Origin: an archaeon
Lineage (GTDB): Archaea > Asgardarchaeota > Thorarchaeia > Thorarchaeales > Thorarchaeaceae
NCBI GenBank assembly: GCA_024275415.1
Contig: JAJRZD010000042.1
Span: 1-64,000 of the forward strand
DNA: 64,000 bases
Direction of reading: 5' to 3'
The translations under genes and the position numbers were made by a program. The notes below the pieces were generated by a model. The model made no database searches, was not told the origin of the DNA, and was given only the letters and a program-made list of their open reading frames with translations. The stretch's first letter is position 1. Each line of letters starts with the position of its first letter. Below are positions 43,438 to 52,869 of the stretch, one piece after another.

Positions 43438-44148
43438 ATGGGAAGTGGTTCATTGCTTAAAATGACTTACATGGGTCATACGACTTTCAGGTTTGAAACG
43501 GATGAAGTATCACTACTTGTCAACCCAGGAATCTGGGATGACGAGCCAGTTGTTCCTGCTGACCATGATGTAAGAGTCATTGCAGTGACAAATCATGTGA
43601 ATGATGCATTGGGCAATGCCACAGAGATTGCAGAAAATGCAAAGGCTTGGATACTCGGAAATGAAGCTACGATTCAGAAGGCACAGGCTCAAGGAGGGAA
43701 GCCGTGGCTACTCCATGTACTGCGATCGGAAACACCCTATGAGATTCCTGGGATGAAACTCACTCCTTTCTCACTCTCGAGGAACGATATTGAGAGAGGC
43801 GGGCGTTTCGAGAATCTCGGGTTCTATATCGAGATGGGAAAGATGAAAATTGCATACTTGGGTGATACCGTGGTAAGAGGTCCGTTCGGCCAACTTGAGA
43901 TCGATATCATGATCACCCCGATTGGGGGGAATGATGTCTTCGAAGTGAAGGATGCCACAAGCCTGTGTATCGATGCAAAGCCAAGAGTCGTCTTCCCGAT
44001 GAGATGGACCTCACCTGAACAACCAAAGAAGTTCATGCGCTATATTGACCAGTTCGGTCAAGGTACAAACGCCCTTGTTCTTGAACCGGGACAAGTGTTT
44101 CAGGCGGAATGGGCTGCCGGAAACGAATTCAGATACAAGGTAGACTGA
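43438..44148 (+). CDS. Metallo-beta-lactamase-fold protein (UlaG/UPF0173-like) with eroded metal site
   Basis: About 236 residues from ATG 43438; TTG 43417 is also open. The fold is clear: MTYMGHTTFRFE, then VNPGIW, and IAYLGDTVVRG with the bridging Asp. The main metal motif, usually THxHxDH, reads TNHVNDAL, so the first and last histidines are gone. The last ligand motif, usually PMHY, reads PMRW. It therefore probably does not bind two metals in the usual way and may be a pseudoenzyme or have changed chemistry. A TATA-like TTTTTAAG lies near 43370. Confidence 0.75.
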   Translation: MGSGSLLKMTYMGHTTFRFETDEVSLLVNPGIWDDEPVVPADHDVRVIAVTNHVNDALGNATEIAENAKAWILGNEATIQKAQAQGGKPWLLHVLRSETPYEIPGMKLTPFSLSRNDIERGGRFENLGFYIEMGKMKIAYLGDTVVRGPFGQLEIDIMITPIGGNDVFEVKDATSLCIDAKPRVVFPMRWTSPEQPKKFMRYIDQFGQGTNALVLEPGQVFQAEWAAGNEFRYKVD

Positions 44149-44220
44149 TATTATCAAATCCCGTTATCTAGATGACCAAACCATCATCTGGACAAGCATA
44201 GGATAAGAAGGTGACTCCTG

Positions 44221-46002
44221 TTGAGTGAACACAAATCGATAATAATTGATCTGGAAGAAACCGAAATAGCGAATCTCAGTGAGTTTGGAGATCTATCGAC
44301 AATCAAAACCACTGGCATATTGAGTGTGAACAATGTTTCGGAACGATGTAGGGTCTGGAACGTCAGGGTTTTGGTGCCTGATGAACGTGAGGGCACAGAT
44401 ATCCAAGAAGACACTCTTATTGCAGGGGAAATAGAAGCCGGTGGAAAATGGGAACACGCCTACACTGTAGATGTGAGTGCACCCATAGTCACGCTCACCG
44501 AAACGTATGATACATGTAGTGACTTTGGAGGTGATCTGCCGAATTGGGCATATGTCCACGGAAAAGAAACCAAAGTGAAGGTCACTCTGCATCTGAAAAA
44601 TGAAACAGATGCCCAGCTTGAGAATGTTATTTTAAACAAGACCATTCCTCCAGAGCTAACGAATGTCGAGATATCAAGTGTGAAGTCCGGCAACGCAGAG
44701 TATGATGAAGGAACCAGACAAGTGGTTTGGAGAGATCTGGTGATATATCCCAATGAAGAATCCACATTGGTATTGACAGGGATTAGTCGTGTGGATGATG
44801 TTGAGATCAGAAATGCCGGAGAGATTGTCGTTACCTACAAAGCGGAGAACCTTCAGAGATCATCACTCAAACCAGATATGACTGCCCTGACCGAGTTCCT
44901 GACAGGAATAGAAACAGCCGAAACCGAGCCAAACGAGTGGGAGTGTACCTTAGAATGCTCAAACGAAAGCGACCTCATGGTCAGGCTTGATAAAGCAGAG
45001 GTCTACCTGATTCCCGAGGATGGAGGCGAGAAAGTAAAGAAAATCGAGGAAGCCCCCGCATTGGAGATGATCCCTGGTCAAGAATGGTCTTCGACTTTTG
45101 AGGTCAGCAGCAAGTCACCACCAAAATGCACTCAAGAAGTGATATACACGCCCATGAATAGAGTCACTTCGCGTGTCATTGGAACCATTGAGAAGGCAGG
45201 TCAACCAATACCTGTTGCACATATCACATATACGAAGGTGTTCGATCCTCCCGAGGTGAACAGCTTTGACAAGACACCTGTCGAAGTTGATATCGAGGTG
45301 AAGAATGCAGGAACAGCCAAGCTGAATTCCATCAAAATCGTCGATAAATTACCTGACGATGTGATGCCTCCCAAGACAGAACATGTTTCTATCTGGGTAC
45401 GGGGCGAAGAATACACAGGCGAATTCAAAGTCACAGTTGATCCGGACGACCAAAATCCCGAAACCCCACATACAATGACATTTGAGATACTAAACCTAAA
45501 AGATACCGTAGGCGAGCTGGAGCCTGGCGAGTCGGTGAAAGTGAATTATGCGATTATGGCATGGAGAAGCAGACCTGAGAAGGAGTACCCGAGCCCTATC
45601 GAGATTTATGCAAATACTCATCCTGAAGGAGTCACCGCGGACGCCATCAGCGAGCCTGACACGCACAAGATCGGGATTCTCTATAAGAAGCGGAGGATTT
45701 CCGTAAAGAAGGCCATCAACAAGGGAGCGAACGCAGGAGAATACATCATCTTGTTGGTGGTCGAAAACAAGGGTGAGGTGACAGTCGAGAATGTTAAGGT
45801 CACTGATTGGATTCCATCCGCTTTTGAATATGTTTCGACTGACCCGATGGAGGAAGAGCCGAGTGTGACCGAGGTCGAGGACTGCTCGGCCATGACATGG
45901 ATTTGGACAAGGATGAACCCTGGAGATCAAAAGAAGCTACGGGTTTCGGTGAAAGGCGAAGGGGAATACGAACGCAGAGAGCCCGAAGTCGTATCAGACT
46001 GA
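44221..46002 (+). CDS. Cytoplasmic beta-sandwich repeat protein (DUF11-like)
   Basis: 593 residues from TTG 44221, with AAGGTGA at 44207-44213. It contains several Ig-like beta-sandwich repeats, each with a hydrophobic strand such as EVDIEVKNAGTAKLNSIKIV or ILLVVENKGEVTVENVKVTD, followed by a proline-rich turn and a strand ending LEPGE or MNPGD. These are DUF11-type repeats, normally extracellular. There is no signal peptide, no transmembrane helix and no sorting signal, so it looks cytoplasmic or peripherally attached. Function unknown; a scaffold is one possibility. Confidence 0.7.
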   Translation: MSEHKSIIIDLEETEIANLSEFGDLSTIKTTGILSVNNVSERCRVWNVRVLVPDEREGTDIQEDTLIAGEIEAGGKWEHAYTVDVSAPIVTLTETYDTCSDFGGDLPNWAYVHGKETKVKVTLHLKNETDAQLENVILNKTIPPELTNVEISSVKSGNAEYDEGTRQVVWRDLVIYPNEESTLVLTGISRVDDVEIRNAGEIVVTYKAENLQRSSLKPDMTALTEFLTGIETAETEPNEWECTLECSNESDLMVRLDKAEVYLIPEDGGEKVKKIEEAPALEMIPGQEWSSTFEVSSKSPPKCTQEVIYTPMNRVTSRVIGTIEKAGQPIPVAHITYTKVFDPPEVNSFDKTPVEVDIEVKNAGTAKLNSIKIVDKLPDDVMPPKTEHVSIWVRGEEYTGEFKVTVDPDDQNPETPHTMTFEILNLKDTVGELEPGESVKVNYAIMAWRSRPEKEYPSPIEIYANTHPEGVTADAISEPDTHKIGILYKKRRISVKKAINKGANAGEYIILLVVENKGEVTVENVKVTDWIPSAFEYVSTDPMEEEPSVTEVEDCSAMTWIWTRMNPGDQKKLRVSVKGEGEYERREPEVVSD

Positions 46003-46011
46003 ATGTGAAGA

Positions 46012-46035
46012 AAGGGAGCTATGTATCGCTCCCTT
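46012..46035. terminator. Hairpin between convergent genes
   Basis: AAGGGAGC (46012-46019) and GCTCCCTT (46028-46035) form an eight-base stem with eight-base loop, followed by CATGTTTCTTTG. It lies 10 bases after the DUF11-like stop and 22 before the convergent small gene. Confidence 0.55.
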
Positions 46036-46057
46036 CATGTTTCTTTGTTCCGCTGAA

Positions 46058-46408
46058 TTATGAAACAGTTTCTTCTTTTTCTATTTCTTGTAGCTCTTCT
46101 TCGATTTTCTTCAATTCTTCATCAATTACGTCCAGTGGCACAAAATCCCCAACCTCATCAGCAGGATGCGTGGCCAACGTGTAATGTACATTGAATCCGG
46201 ATAGTGTTTCGTGGAGAGCATTGGCAGTTTCAAGGATGGCAGTGGTCAAATCAGCACCACTCATTTCTCTTGTCGAATCATGATAGTACACAAAATCGTA
46301 AGCTCCACGCACGAGTGTGAATCCCATCTCGAGCAGTTTCTTGATTATTATGGCAGGGGACGCACCCTCGCTACTAAACCAGATTGATACGCGTGTCACG
46401 TATGACAT
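46058..46408 (-). CDS. Small alpha/beta protein with acidic coiled tail
   Basis: About 116 residues from ATG 46408 (MSYVTRVSIWF); ATG 46423 is possible. The strand-helix-strand pattern VTRVSIWFSSEGASPAIIIK, FTLVRGAYDFVYYHD, and NVHYTLATHPADEVG suggests a ferredoxin-like fold. The end, DEELKKIEEELQEIEKEE, is a short acidic coiled coil. No family recognised. Confidence 0.6.
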   Translation of the reverse strand: MSYVTRVSIWFSSEGASPAIIIKKLLEMGFTLVRGAYDFVYYHDSTREMSGADLTTAILETANALHETLSGFNVHYTLATHPADEVGDFVPLDVIDEELKKIEEELQEIEKEETVS

Positions 46409-46444
46409 ATCTTCAGACCTCATTATCTAAGTAAAGGAACGCCA

Positions 46445-47581
46445 TTATGCTTTCGCTATAAGGCTTTTCAAGCGGTCTTTATGCCTATCAGTATGCACCA
46501 GTGATGAGAATTCCTCATGCTGAATGACATGTTCCCACTGCAACAGGCAATCACAGGACAGGTCATCAAGTACCGCGACTGATTGGGACAACGAGAATGA
46601 CTTGATCGAGTCTGCGATGATATTGTCGCATTTCCCGCAGTTGTGGACACCTCGCGATTTGCCTACGGCGACAGGGTCGCATATGATATTGATGTTCGAA
46701 TCAATCTCTTTACGGGCACGTTTCAGGAGTTCCACTAGGCTCCACAACCAAGGCGGCCTGAATTCGCCTCGATGCCATAGCCTCTCAACAAGAGTGTGTT
46801 TCTGTATATTGACGGGGTTCACTGATACCGTTGTAACACCCATCCTTTCACAGTCGAGAACCGTCTGCAATGCGTCATCCAATGCAGTCTTTTCAGATAG
46901 AAATGGTGGCTTCAATAAGACGTATGCCCGAACACCAATATCATTTTCACGCGCAACCCGAGTCGCATCCATGAAGTCCTGCTTGCTGAACCCCTTGTTG
47001 ATGCACAGTCTTCTGATATTATCGTTGCTGCTCTCAAGTCCGATACCTATCTCCACTCTCCGAGTTCCAAGAGCCCTTCTCAATGCCTCCATAGATTTGG
47101 ATGTGACATAGTCTGGACGGGATTCGATAACTACTTCCGTGACACGCTCATCTTTTGCCAACAACAACAGTATCTCTTCTCGGACTGGAATAGGAACCTC
47201 ATCGGGATCCAAGAAACTTCCACTAGTATACAGCTTCACTGAGAGGGGAGCCTGTTTTTTTTCAAGTTTTGACATTGCATTCTGAAACTGCTTAATTATC
47301 TGTTCACCAGAGGGGGGCGTTTCAGAGCCATCTAAGAGATAGGAACACATCGTACAACCGCCAGAGATTCCTCGGGCATGGCTACATCCAATTGTTGCCA
47401 ACACAATCGAAAGGGCAGTCCCATCCGTTCCTCCAATGCGTGTGGTCGAGAGCCATGCTGCGGCAGGCTGAGATAGATCCTTGCTCTTCCTTCGTTTAAT
47501 TGAGTCTTGCCGGGCATCCATTGATGCTCTGGCGATTGCTTCCTGTATCGATACTATATGGTCAGGGCACATAATCGTCAC
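46445..47581 (-). CDS. RaSEA, radical SAM enzyme of archaeosine synthesis
   Basis: 378 residues. The cluster-binding cysteines lie in IGCSHARGISGGCTMCSY, the arrangement of archaeosine-synthase radical SAM proteins. A TIM-barrel pattern (KLYTSGSFLDPDEVP, VIESRPDYVT, IGIGLESSND, VRAYVLLKPPFLSE) follows, and a C-terminal Cys group (HNCGKCDNI, SCDCLLQW) may bind zinc. RaSEA cleaves the lysine-preQ0 adduct made by ArcS at position 15 of tRNA. Its ATG overlaps the arcS stop by four bases, and that pairing supports the call. Confidence 0.9.
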   Translation of the reverse strand: MTIMCPDHIVSIQEAIARASMDARQDSIKRRKSKDLSQPAAAWLSTTRIGGTDGTALSIVLATIGCSHARGISGGCTMCSYLLDGSETPPSGEQIIKQFQNAMSKLEKKQAPLSVKLYTSGSFLDPDEVPIPVREEILLLLAKDERVTEVVIESRPDYVTSKSMEALRRALGTRRVEIGIGLESSNDNIRRLCINKGFSKQDFMDATRVARENDIGVRAYVLLKPPFLSEKTALDDALQTVLDCERMGVTTVSVNPVNIQKHTLVERLWHRGEFRPPWLWSLVELLKRARKEIDSNINIICDPVAVGKSRGVHNCGKCDNIIADSIKSFSLSQSVAVLDDLSCDCLLQWEHVIQHEEFSSLVHTDRHKDRLKSLIAKA

Positions 47582-49506
47582 TTCTCCTTGTGGCGGATTC
47601 GCACAGCAATCCCATTTGTGAAATCACACATCTCTTGTCCGCTCATCTCACTTCTGCCCACTCCAAGGACACGATCATTGGAATCAACCACAATGACTTC
47701 GTCACCAGGGCGGATTGCTGTGTCTGCCGAACTCACACCCACTGCGAATATGGAACTCCCTTCAATTTGAGGGGCATCGAACCTGACCCAGTAACGGCCC
47801 AAAGATGCCAGTCTTTTACCACCCTCGAGGGTCAGGGACAGACGACCATTTATACCGGAGTACAGACAGGTTTGTGCATTACTGACTCGACATATTATAG
47901 AGCCATATACCTTCCCACGTACGCTCGCATCAGACGGCGCCAAACAATCTCCTGCACCCTCTCCAAACATGAAATCAGCAGTAGCCCGAATCGTGTCCAG
48001 TAGAGTGCTGCGTTTTGGCAAGAGAGTGATGATGTCAAGCAAATCAGAGATGGTGTCTTTCAATGCTGCTAATGCAGTGTTACTTGTGGGGGATGCCTCG
48101 TGTGCTGTATAGATGATGCTTTGACGGATTTGAACCTCTGCTTGCCTGACGACATCAAGATAACCTCCTGATACATGAGCGATGACGACAACAGACTCAT
48201 CAAATTTGGAAAGATGCGTTACGAGAGCTTCAGCCGCAATCGTGGTTTCTTCAGCATCCCATTGCCCGGTCACTGGAATGTCATAATATCCGGCGGGGTA
48301 AATACGTTCCAGCTCTCTGGGAACCAGTCCCAATGGCGAAGTGATTATCGTTTCGGCCACAGCATCCCGTTTGTTACCAAGAATACGGTCAAGTACAGCG
48401 GAGAATCTACGATGTGACTTAGAGTCAGAATAGGGTTTTCTCGCAGAACAGGGGAACAATACGACTAGTTTCTTGTCATCAGAAGGCTTGTATCTGCGGG
48501 CAACAAACTCTCTGAAACGAATGACTGTGGGTGAATAATATGATTCTGTGCCGATGAAAGGAATCTTCGTCCCGACGTGATTGGGGGTGAACTCCTCAAG
48601 AAAAGAATACAGGGATGAATCGATTCTGCGAAGGAACGATGCTGCCTCTGGGCTTGCATGTGTCTTGGACTCCACAAACCACCGCAAGTTCCCATTGGCC
48701 GCAAAATGGATGGCTGAGGACAGTACCTGTGCATAGATGCTCGCATTGTGCTTCTCCAAGAGAGTTCGAGGGTCAGTGGATTCCTTCTCGGTTCCCATGC
48801 AATAGACACAGGAGCAATACCTCCGCTCGGATCCGAAACCTACAGGTTCTTCGTCCAGCCCCCACAGTCTGAGATTCCTACTGGCTGCTTCGAAGGCATA
48901 TCCAAAATCGATCACATCGAACCCGACATAGTACAAGAGCGGGAGCATGGAAGGGGGAATTCGCCCTAGTGCAATACACAAGACATTACGCGGGAGCATG
49001 GATCGTAGAGTGAGATTTCTGAGGTCAGGTGGCCCATTCTCACCATTGAAAGTGAAGGCAACAACGGTAATCTCAGATGCTTTGATGAGTTCGACCAACG
49101 CATGCATGTCAGAATCGGAGATGTTAGACGGGATTCGGATAGCGAAACAAGAGCGGTCAGATTGGTCACCAGGGATTGCAGGCAATTGAGCCCGAACGTA
49201 GTTGATACCTATTTCAGATGGCATTGCAGAGAGTCCTGTCATAGATGGAAGTAGATAGATCATGTTTGCTCTTTTGATATCGTAAGAGATTGCTCCTTCT
49301 TGAAATAAAGAACCTGTGCTGCACATGTAGAACCCACTAGTAGATTCATTCAGGGCTGATACAGTGCAATACTGGATCTTAGAGTATGCCGAAGAAGCAG
49401 GTCCAAGTAATGCGGGAGTTTCTAGTCTTTCTTCTGCAAAGTGAAGAAATCCTCGTCTTGCCGGACCGTCATGACCTTTACGTATCATAAAGCGTACCAA
49501 AATCAA
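47578..49506 (-). CDS. arcS: ArcS, archaeosine synthase alpha subunit
   Basis: 642 residues. The N-terminal half is TGT-like (RRGFLHFAEERLETPALLGP) with a zinc site around RYCSCVYCMG. The central ArcS core has the signature PCSARKPYSDSKSHRRF near residue 355. The C-terminal PUA domain (about 560-640, with VRPGDEVIVVD-like sequence) binds tRNA. ArcS attaches lysine to preQ0 in tRNA, the first step to archaeosine in the D-arm. It is paired with RaSEA downstream; the start is probably ATG 49506 or 49488 (MIRKGHDG). Confidence 0.92.
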   Translation of the reverse strand: MILVRFMIRKGHDGPARRGFLHFAEERLETPALLGPASSAYSKIQYCTVSALNESTSGFYMCSTGSLFQEGAISYDIKRANMIYLLPSMTGLSAMPSEIGINYVRAQLPAIPGDQSDRSCFAIRIPSNISDSDMHALVELIKASEITVVAFTFNGENGPPDLRNLTLRSMLPRNVLCIALGRIPPSMLPLLYYVGFDVIDFGYAFEAASRNLRLWGLDEEPVGFGSERRYCSCVYCMGTEKESTDPRTLLEKHNASIYAQVLSSAIHFAANGNLRWFVESKTHASPEAASFLRRIDSSLYSFLEEFTPNHVGTKIPFIGTESYYSPTVIRFREFVARRYKPSDDKKLVVLFPCSARKPYSDSKSHRRFSAVLDRILGNKRDAVAETIITSPLGLVPRELERIYPAGYYDIPVTGQWDAEETTIAAEALVTHLSKFDESVVVIAHVSGGYLDVVRQAEVQIRQSIIYTAHEASPTSNTALAALKDTISDLLDIITLLPKRSTLLDTIRATADFMFGEGAGDCLAPSDASVRGKVYGSIICRVSNAQTCLYSGINGRLSLTLEGGKRLASLGRYWVRFDAPQIEGSSIFAVGVSSADTAIRPGDEVIVVDSNDRVLGVGRSEMSGQEMCDFTNGIAVRIRHKEK

Positions 49507-49518
49507 GTACCTCCGTTC

Positions 49519-52155
49519 CTAAACCAATGGCTGATAGGTTCGATAGTCTTTAAGATTAACATCGGTCGAAGCGCCTTTCAGAATTTTCTGGACACTCTCG
49601 AGAGCACCATATCGGAAGAGGGGACGGTTATTGTTCCCACAGTAATATGAATAGGTGCATAGAGGGCACCCATCATCCGTTCTGCAATCACACTTCGCCA
49701 GAATGACCTCAGTTCGATGCAGGGCTTCCTCAAACCGCCTGAAGAGGAGTTTGGACGCACCATTTCCTCCAGGACTCGCATCATGGACGAATATGATACC
49801 AGAATCGCCCATTGAAACTCCCCCAATCTCACGTGCACCTCCTCCAGTCAGCATATCGCTAGACTCTATCACAACATGCTCGAGTGCATGGAATGACCCT
49901 CCGAACAGTTCGACAGGCCCCATTGTTGGACCAGAAGAACGCTTCAAACGGCCGGCAAGGTACTCGCTAATCGATGTTCCAGGCTCGGGAGCTCTAAATG
50001 TGAAACCACGAGTCAGGTATTTGTAAGTCAATGGTGAGGGAAGTTCGGAGCTTTGGAGTACACGCCAGCTCCTCGTGTCCTTTTTGACATACCCAAAAAC
50101 GGTCTGGGTCATTTCCAACGTGCAATAGGACATGGTCATCCCATGAACCCTTCGTGTTTCGTGGACCTCGATGATTCTTGGCATAGTGCCGTAGAGAGGT
50201 TTTGTATGTGCACTTCGGTCATTAAGTGGAACTACAGTGGCCTTTCCCAGCCCGGGTCGGTATTTGAAATCCACAGAAAGGTAATTCTTGCCACCGTGGA
50301 GATAGATTGCCCCTGGATGCAGTTCTTGGGCCGCCATTGGCATCGTCCGTTCACCAAGCTTTCGGCCCTGGAGCTTGATCTCTACTGTGTCGCCAATCCC
50401 ACGGATGCTATAGCCTCGCCATTCCTTTCTAGCCTGTTCAAAGTCTACAACACGCACTTTACCAGAATCATCAATGTACAGCAAGTCTTCGCCTACGAGC
50501 TCTTCAAGTATCTTCTTTTGCTTTGGGAAAAGGGACACATGCAGCTTGCCACTCATCGCAGCAGCCAATAATTGGTATCTCCCAACTACCTCATTCTCGG
50601 GCTCCATGTAAGCTGCGTCCACATCAGTGAAGTACTTCTCGGGTTTGTGGCGGTAGAACGAGGATATTGGATCCTTCTCTCGAAGGGCTAGTACTGCTAC
50701 ACTTTCCTGCCCTTTTCTCCCAGCACGCCCAATCCGTTGTGTCAGCCGTGTGATAGACACTATCATGCTGACAACCGCATCGAGGTCACCTATGTCAATT
50801 CCTAGTTCAAGAGTTGGCGTGGAAACTAGGACAGGGAGTTTTCCAGAGCGGAACTTGCTCTCAACTTCATTCCGGTAGGACTTGGAAAGCCCAGCACGGT
50901 GTACCATCGACCGTATCCCAGTATCACTGATCAGGACATTAAGTACCTCTGCCTCAGAATGGGTATTGCCAAAGACAAGGGTCTGGAATTTACCACGGTT
51001 CAATGCCTTGACGATATCTACTATCATACTGTACTTGCTTCTGTGTCCGGGATAGTACATGAGAAAATGGATAGGGCCTCTCTTTGCACTCTTTGATTCT
51101 ATCAGGCGTACCTCTCCATCGAAAAGCATCTCGGCATACTCTTTTGGGTTTGCAATGGTAGCCGAAGCACCTATCCGTTGGAACCTGCCGGTTTCCATCT
51201 CAAGTCGCTTCAGGATGTAATAGATGTTCGTTCCCATCGAACCGGTGTAGAGGTGTATCTCATCGAGGACGACGTACTTGACTGTTCGTAATAAGGGAAC
51301 AAGACGTGAGCGGCTCCAACCGAGATGGTAGTGTAAGACATCAGGATTTGTGAGGAGAATGTCTGGTGGTGAGTCATACATCTTCTGTCGTTGCGTGGTA
51401 GAAACATCCCCATCAAAGATTCCAGCCTTGAGGCTGGCAATATCACAGAGTGCCTTGATTTTCTCGAATTGATCACGTGCCAGTGCCTTAGTGGGATACA
51501 GAAGCAGTGCCCGGACTCCCGGATTACCAACTGTTTCTTGAACTGCAAGTAGTATGTTCCGGATGATGGGGAGGACGAATCCCTCGGTCTTTCCCTGTGC
51601 GGTCGGTGCAGCAATGATGACATCATGACCGTTGCAAATCGCATCAAAGGATTCCTCTTGGAATTTGTAGAGGCGTTTGAACCTTTTTGAAACGAGATAG
51701 TCCTTCAATCGGTGTGGCAGCTTGAGGTCGTCTAGACTAGCACCATATTCTGCTTTACTTGCAGGGATGTACTTGTAACTTACGAGAAAGTCCCTACCCA
51801 TCAAAACCATGTCACGAACGGCATCGGGTAGATCATCGATATCCAGCCCACCCTCACGAATAATCTTTAAGATCTCAGACTCGGGCTGAACCCTATCGCC
51901 GGAATATGCCTTCTTTTGTACCCGACTTCCTTTCGAAGTGATTATCGGCCCTGATAATCGGTTCGGACGGCTAGAAGATGAAAGAGTCTCATTTGTCAAA
52001 GCTGTGATATAGGCGTCATATGCATCAAAGAAATCCTTATTCTTTCCGGCTACCTTTGTTTCTGCGTTGCACCCATAACATCGTACAGTCCATATATGTC
52101 CCCCTCTCTGGATTTCCAGCTTTGAGCCACGCTTTGGGCAATGCATGACTGGCAT
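49519..52155 (-). CDS. MrfA/Hrq1-like superfamily 2 helicase with DUF1998 and Cys-rich end
   Basis: 878 residues. An N-terminal zinc finger (CPKRGSKLEIQ...CYGC) precedes a DEAD/DEAH core: motif I IIAAPTAQGKTEG, motif II VLDEIHLYTG, motif III IGASATI, and motif VI TQRIGRAGRKGQ. The C-terminal DUF1998 region ends with Cys-rich AKCDCRTDDGCPLCTYSYYC, matching the metal site of MrfA/Hrq1 DNA-repair helicases. These unwind DNA for repair of crosslinks and mitomycin damage in bacteria and yeast. The role in archaea is inferred. It is divergent from the thioredoxin gene. Confidence 0.85.
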   Translation of the reverse strand: MPVMHCPKRGSKLEIQRGGHIWTVRCYGCNAETKVAGKNKDFFDAYDAYITALTNETLSSSSRPNRLSGPIITSKGSRVQKKAYSGDRVQPESEILKIIREGGLDIDDLPDAVRDMVLMGRDFLVSYKYIPASKAEYGASLDDLKLPHRLKDYLVSKRFKRLYKFQEESFDAICNGHDVIIAAPTAQGKTEGFVLPIIRNILLAVQETVGNPGVRALLLYPTKALARDQFEKIKALCDIASLKAGIFDGDVSTTQRQKMYDSPPDILLTNPDVLHYHLGWSRSRLVPLLRTVKYVVLDEIHLYTGSMGTNIYYILKRLEMETGRFQRIGASATIANPKEYAEMLFDGEVRLIESKSAKRGPIHFLMYYPGHRSKYSMIVDIVKALNRGKFQTLVFGNTHSEAEVLNVLISDTGIRSMVHRAGLSKSYRNEVESKFRSGKLPVLVSTPTLELGIDIGDLDAVVSMIVSITRLTQRIGRAGRKGQESVAVLALREKDPISSFYRHKPEKYFTDVDAAYMEPENEVVGRYQLLAAAMSGKLHVSLFPKQKKILEELVGEDLLYIDDSGKVRVVDFEQARKEWRGYSIRGIGDTVEIKLQGRKLGERTMPMAAQELHPGAIYLHGGKNYLSVDFKYRPGLGKATVVPLNDRSAHTKPLYGTMPRIIEVHETRRVHGMTMSYCTLEMTQTVFGYVKKDTRSWRVLQSSELPSPLTYKYLTRGFTFRAPEPGTSISEYLAGRLKRSSGPTMGPVELFGGSFHALEHVVIESSDMLTGGGAREIGGVSMGDSGIIFVHDASPGGNGASKLLFRRFEEALHRTEVILAKCDCRTDDGCPLCTYSYYCGNNNRPLFRYGALESVQKILKGASTDVNLKDYRTYQPLV

Positions 52156-52275
52156 GATACCACCGATGTTATCTCATTGCATTTGCTGCGACTTAAAATC
52201 TTGTCATTATGTTACTTTTCGAGGTCATATGAACAATTACATAAGCCAATGTTGGAGTTATCCGCGGGACACACG

Positions 52276-52347
52276 GTTGTTCATAACCATTGCACAACTC
52301 TTATAAGCTTAGGTTTTGAGTGTCAATTGTGCAGTATTAATGCACAA
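52276..52347. promoter_or_regulatory. Operator-like inverted repeats around the thioredoxin promoter
   Basis: A 7-base inverted repeat TTGTGCA (52327-52333) and TGCACAA (52341-52347) with a seven-base spacer sits at the predicted transcript start. Upstream of the TATA box a related site runs GTTGT (52276-52280) to TTGCACAAC (52290-52298), sharing the half-site GCACAAC. Sites on both sides of the TATA box suggest a repressor, perhaps redox-responsive given the thioredoxin genes; the regulator is not identified. Confidence 0.55.
52300..52308 (+). promoter_or_regulatory. TATA box of the first thioredoxin gene
   Basis: CTTATAAGC, 70 bases before the ATG at 52378. The predicted transcript start at about 52330 lies inside the downstream inverted repeat. 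AAAGGGAG at 52360-52367 is the likely ribosome-binding site. Confidence 0.6.
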
Positions 52348-52377
52348 CCGAATAATCCGTAAAGGGAGATAAATCAA

Positions 52378-52740
52378 ATGGTCGAAGAAATAACAGCGGA
52401 TCAACTAAGCGAGGTCTTAGAGTCAAACAGGGTTGTGTTCGTGGATTGTCATGCTACTTGGTGTGGTCCATGTAAGACATTGTCGCCCATAATGGAAGAG
52501 ATTGACGCTAAGTATGGCGATAAAGGCGTGAAAGTTGTCAAGATTGATGTTGATCAGAACAGGCAGTTCAGCATGGAAAACCAGATTACAGGCGTTCCTA
52601 GCGTGCTTGTATATTCCGAGGGCAGAAGGGTCGTTTTCGATGATGGAAGCGGACGCAAAATGGACAAATTGGTCGGTGTAATGCCACCTGAAGTGTACAG
52701 CCAGATAGCTGAGAACCTCCTTGAGGAAGCTCCGGCATAG
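52378..52740 (+). CDS. Thioredoxin-like protein 1 (CGPC)
   Basis: 120 residues. The active site is TWCGPCKTLSP near residue 25, and the cis-proline loop is ITGVPSVLVY. It is a standard-length thioredoxin with a C-terminal extension of about ten residues. It reduces protein disulfides in the cytoplasm. A second thioredoxin gene follows after 129 bases, with a hairpin between them, so both may be separately controlled. Confidence 0.92.
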   Translation: MVEEITADQLSEVLESNRVVFVDCHATWCGPCKTLSPIMEEIDAKYGDKGVKVVKIDVDQNRQFSMENQITGVPSVLVYSEGRRVVFDDGSGRKMDKLVGVMPPEVYSQIAENLLEEAPA

Positions 52741-52754
52741 GACAGAAAACACAC

Positions 52755-52774
52755 GGGGGAACACGGGATCCCCC
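52755..52774 (+). terminator. Hairpin and T-tract after the first thioredoxin gene
   Basis: GGGGG (52755-52759) and CCCCC (52770-52774) flank a ten-base loop, followed by ATTCTATTAATTTTT. The T-run in particular fits archaeal termination. Confidence 0.55.
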
Positions 52775-52869
52775 ATTCTATTAATTTTTCATTTCAACGA
52801 ATCAGAGTAGTACGCAGATACATTCATAGGGTGCCTTTGAAAAAGCCTCTTAGAAGGATGTGAGAAAAC

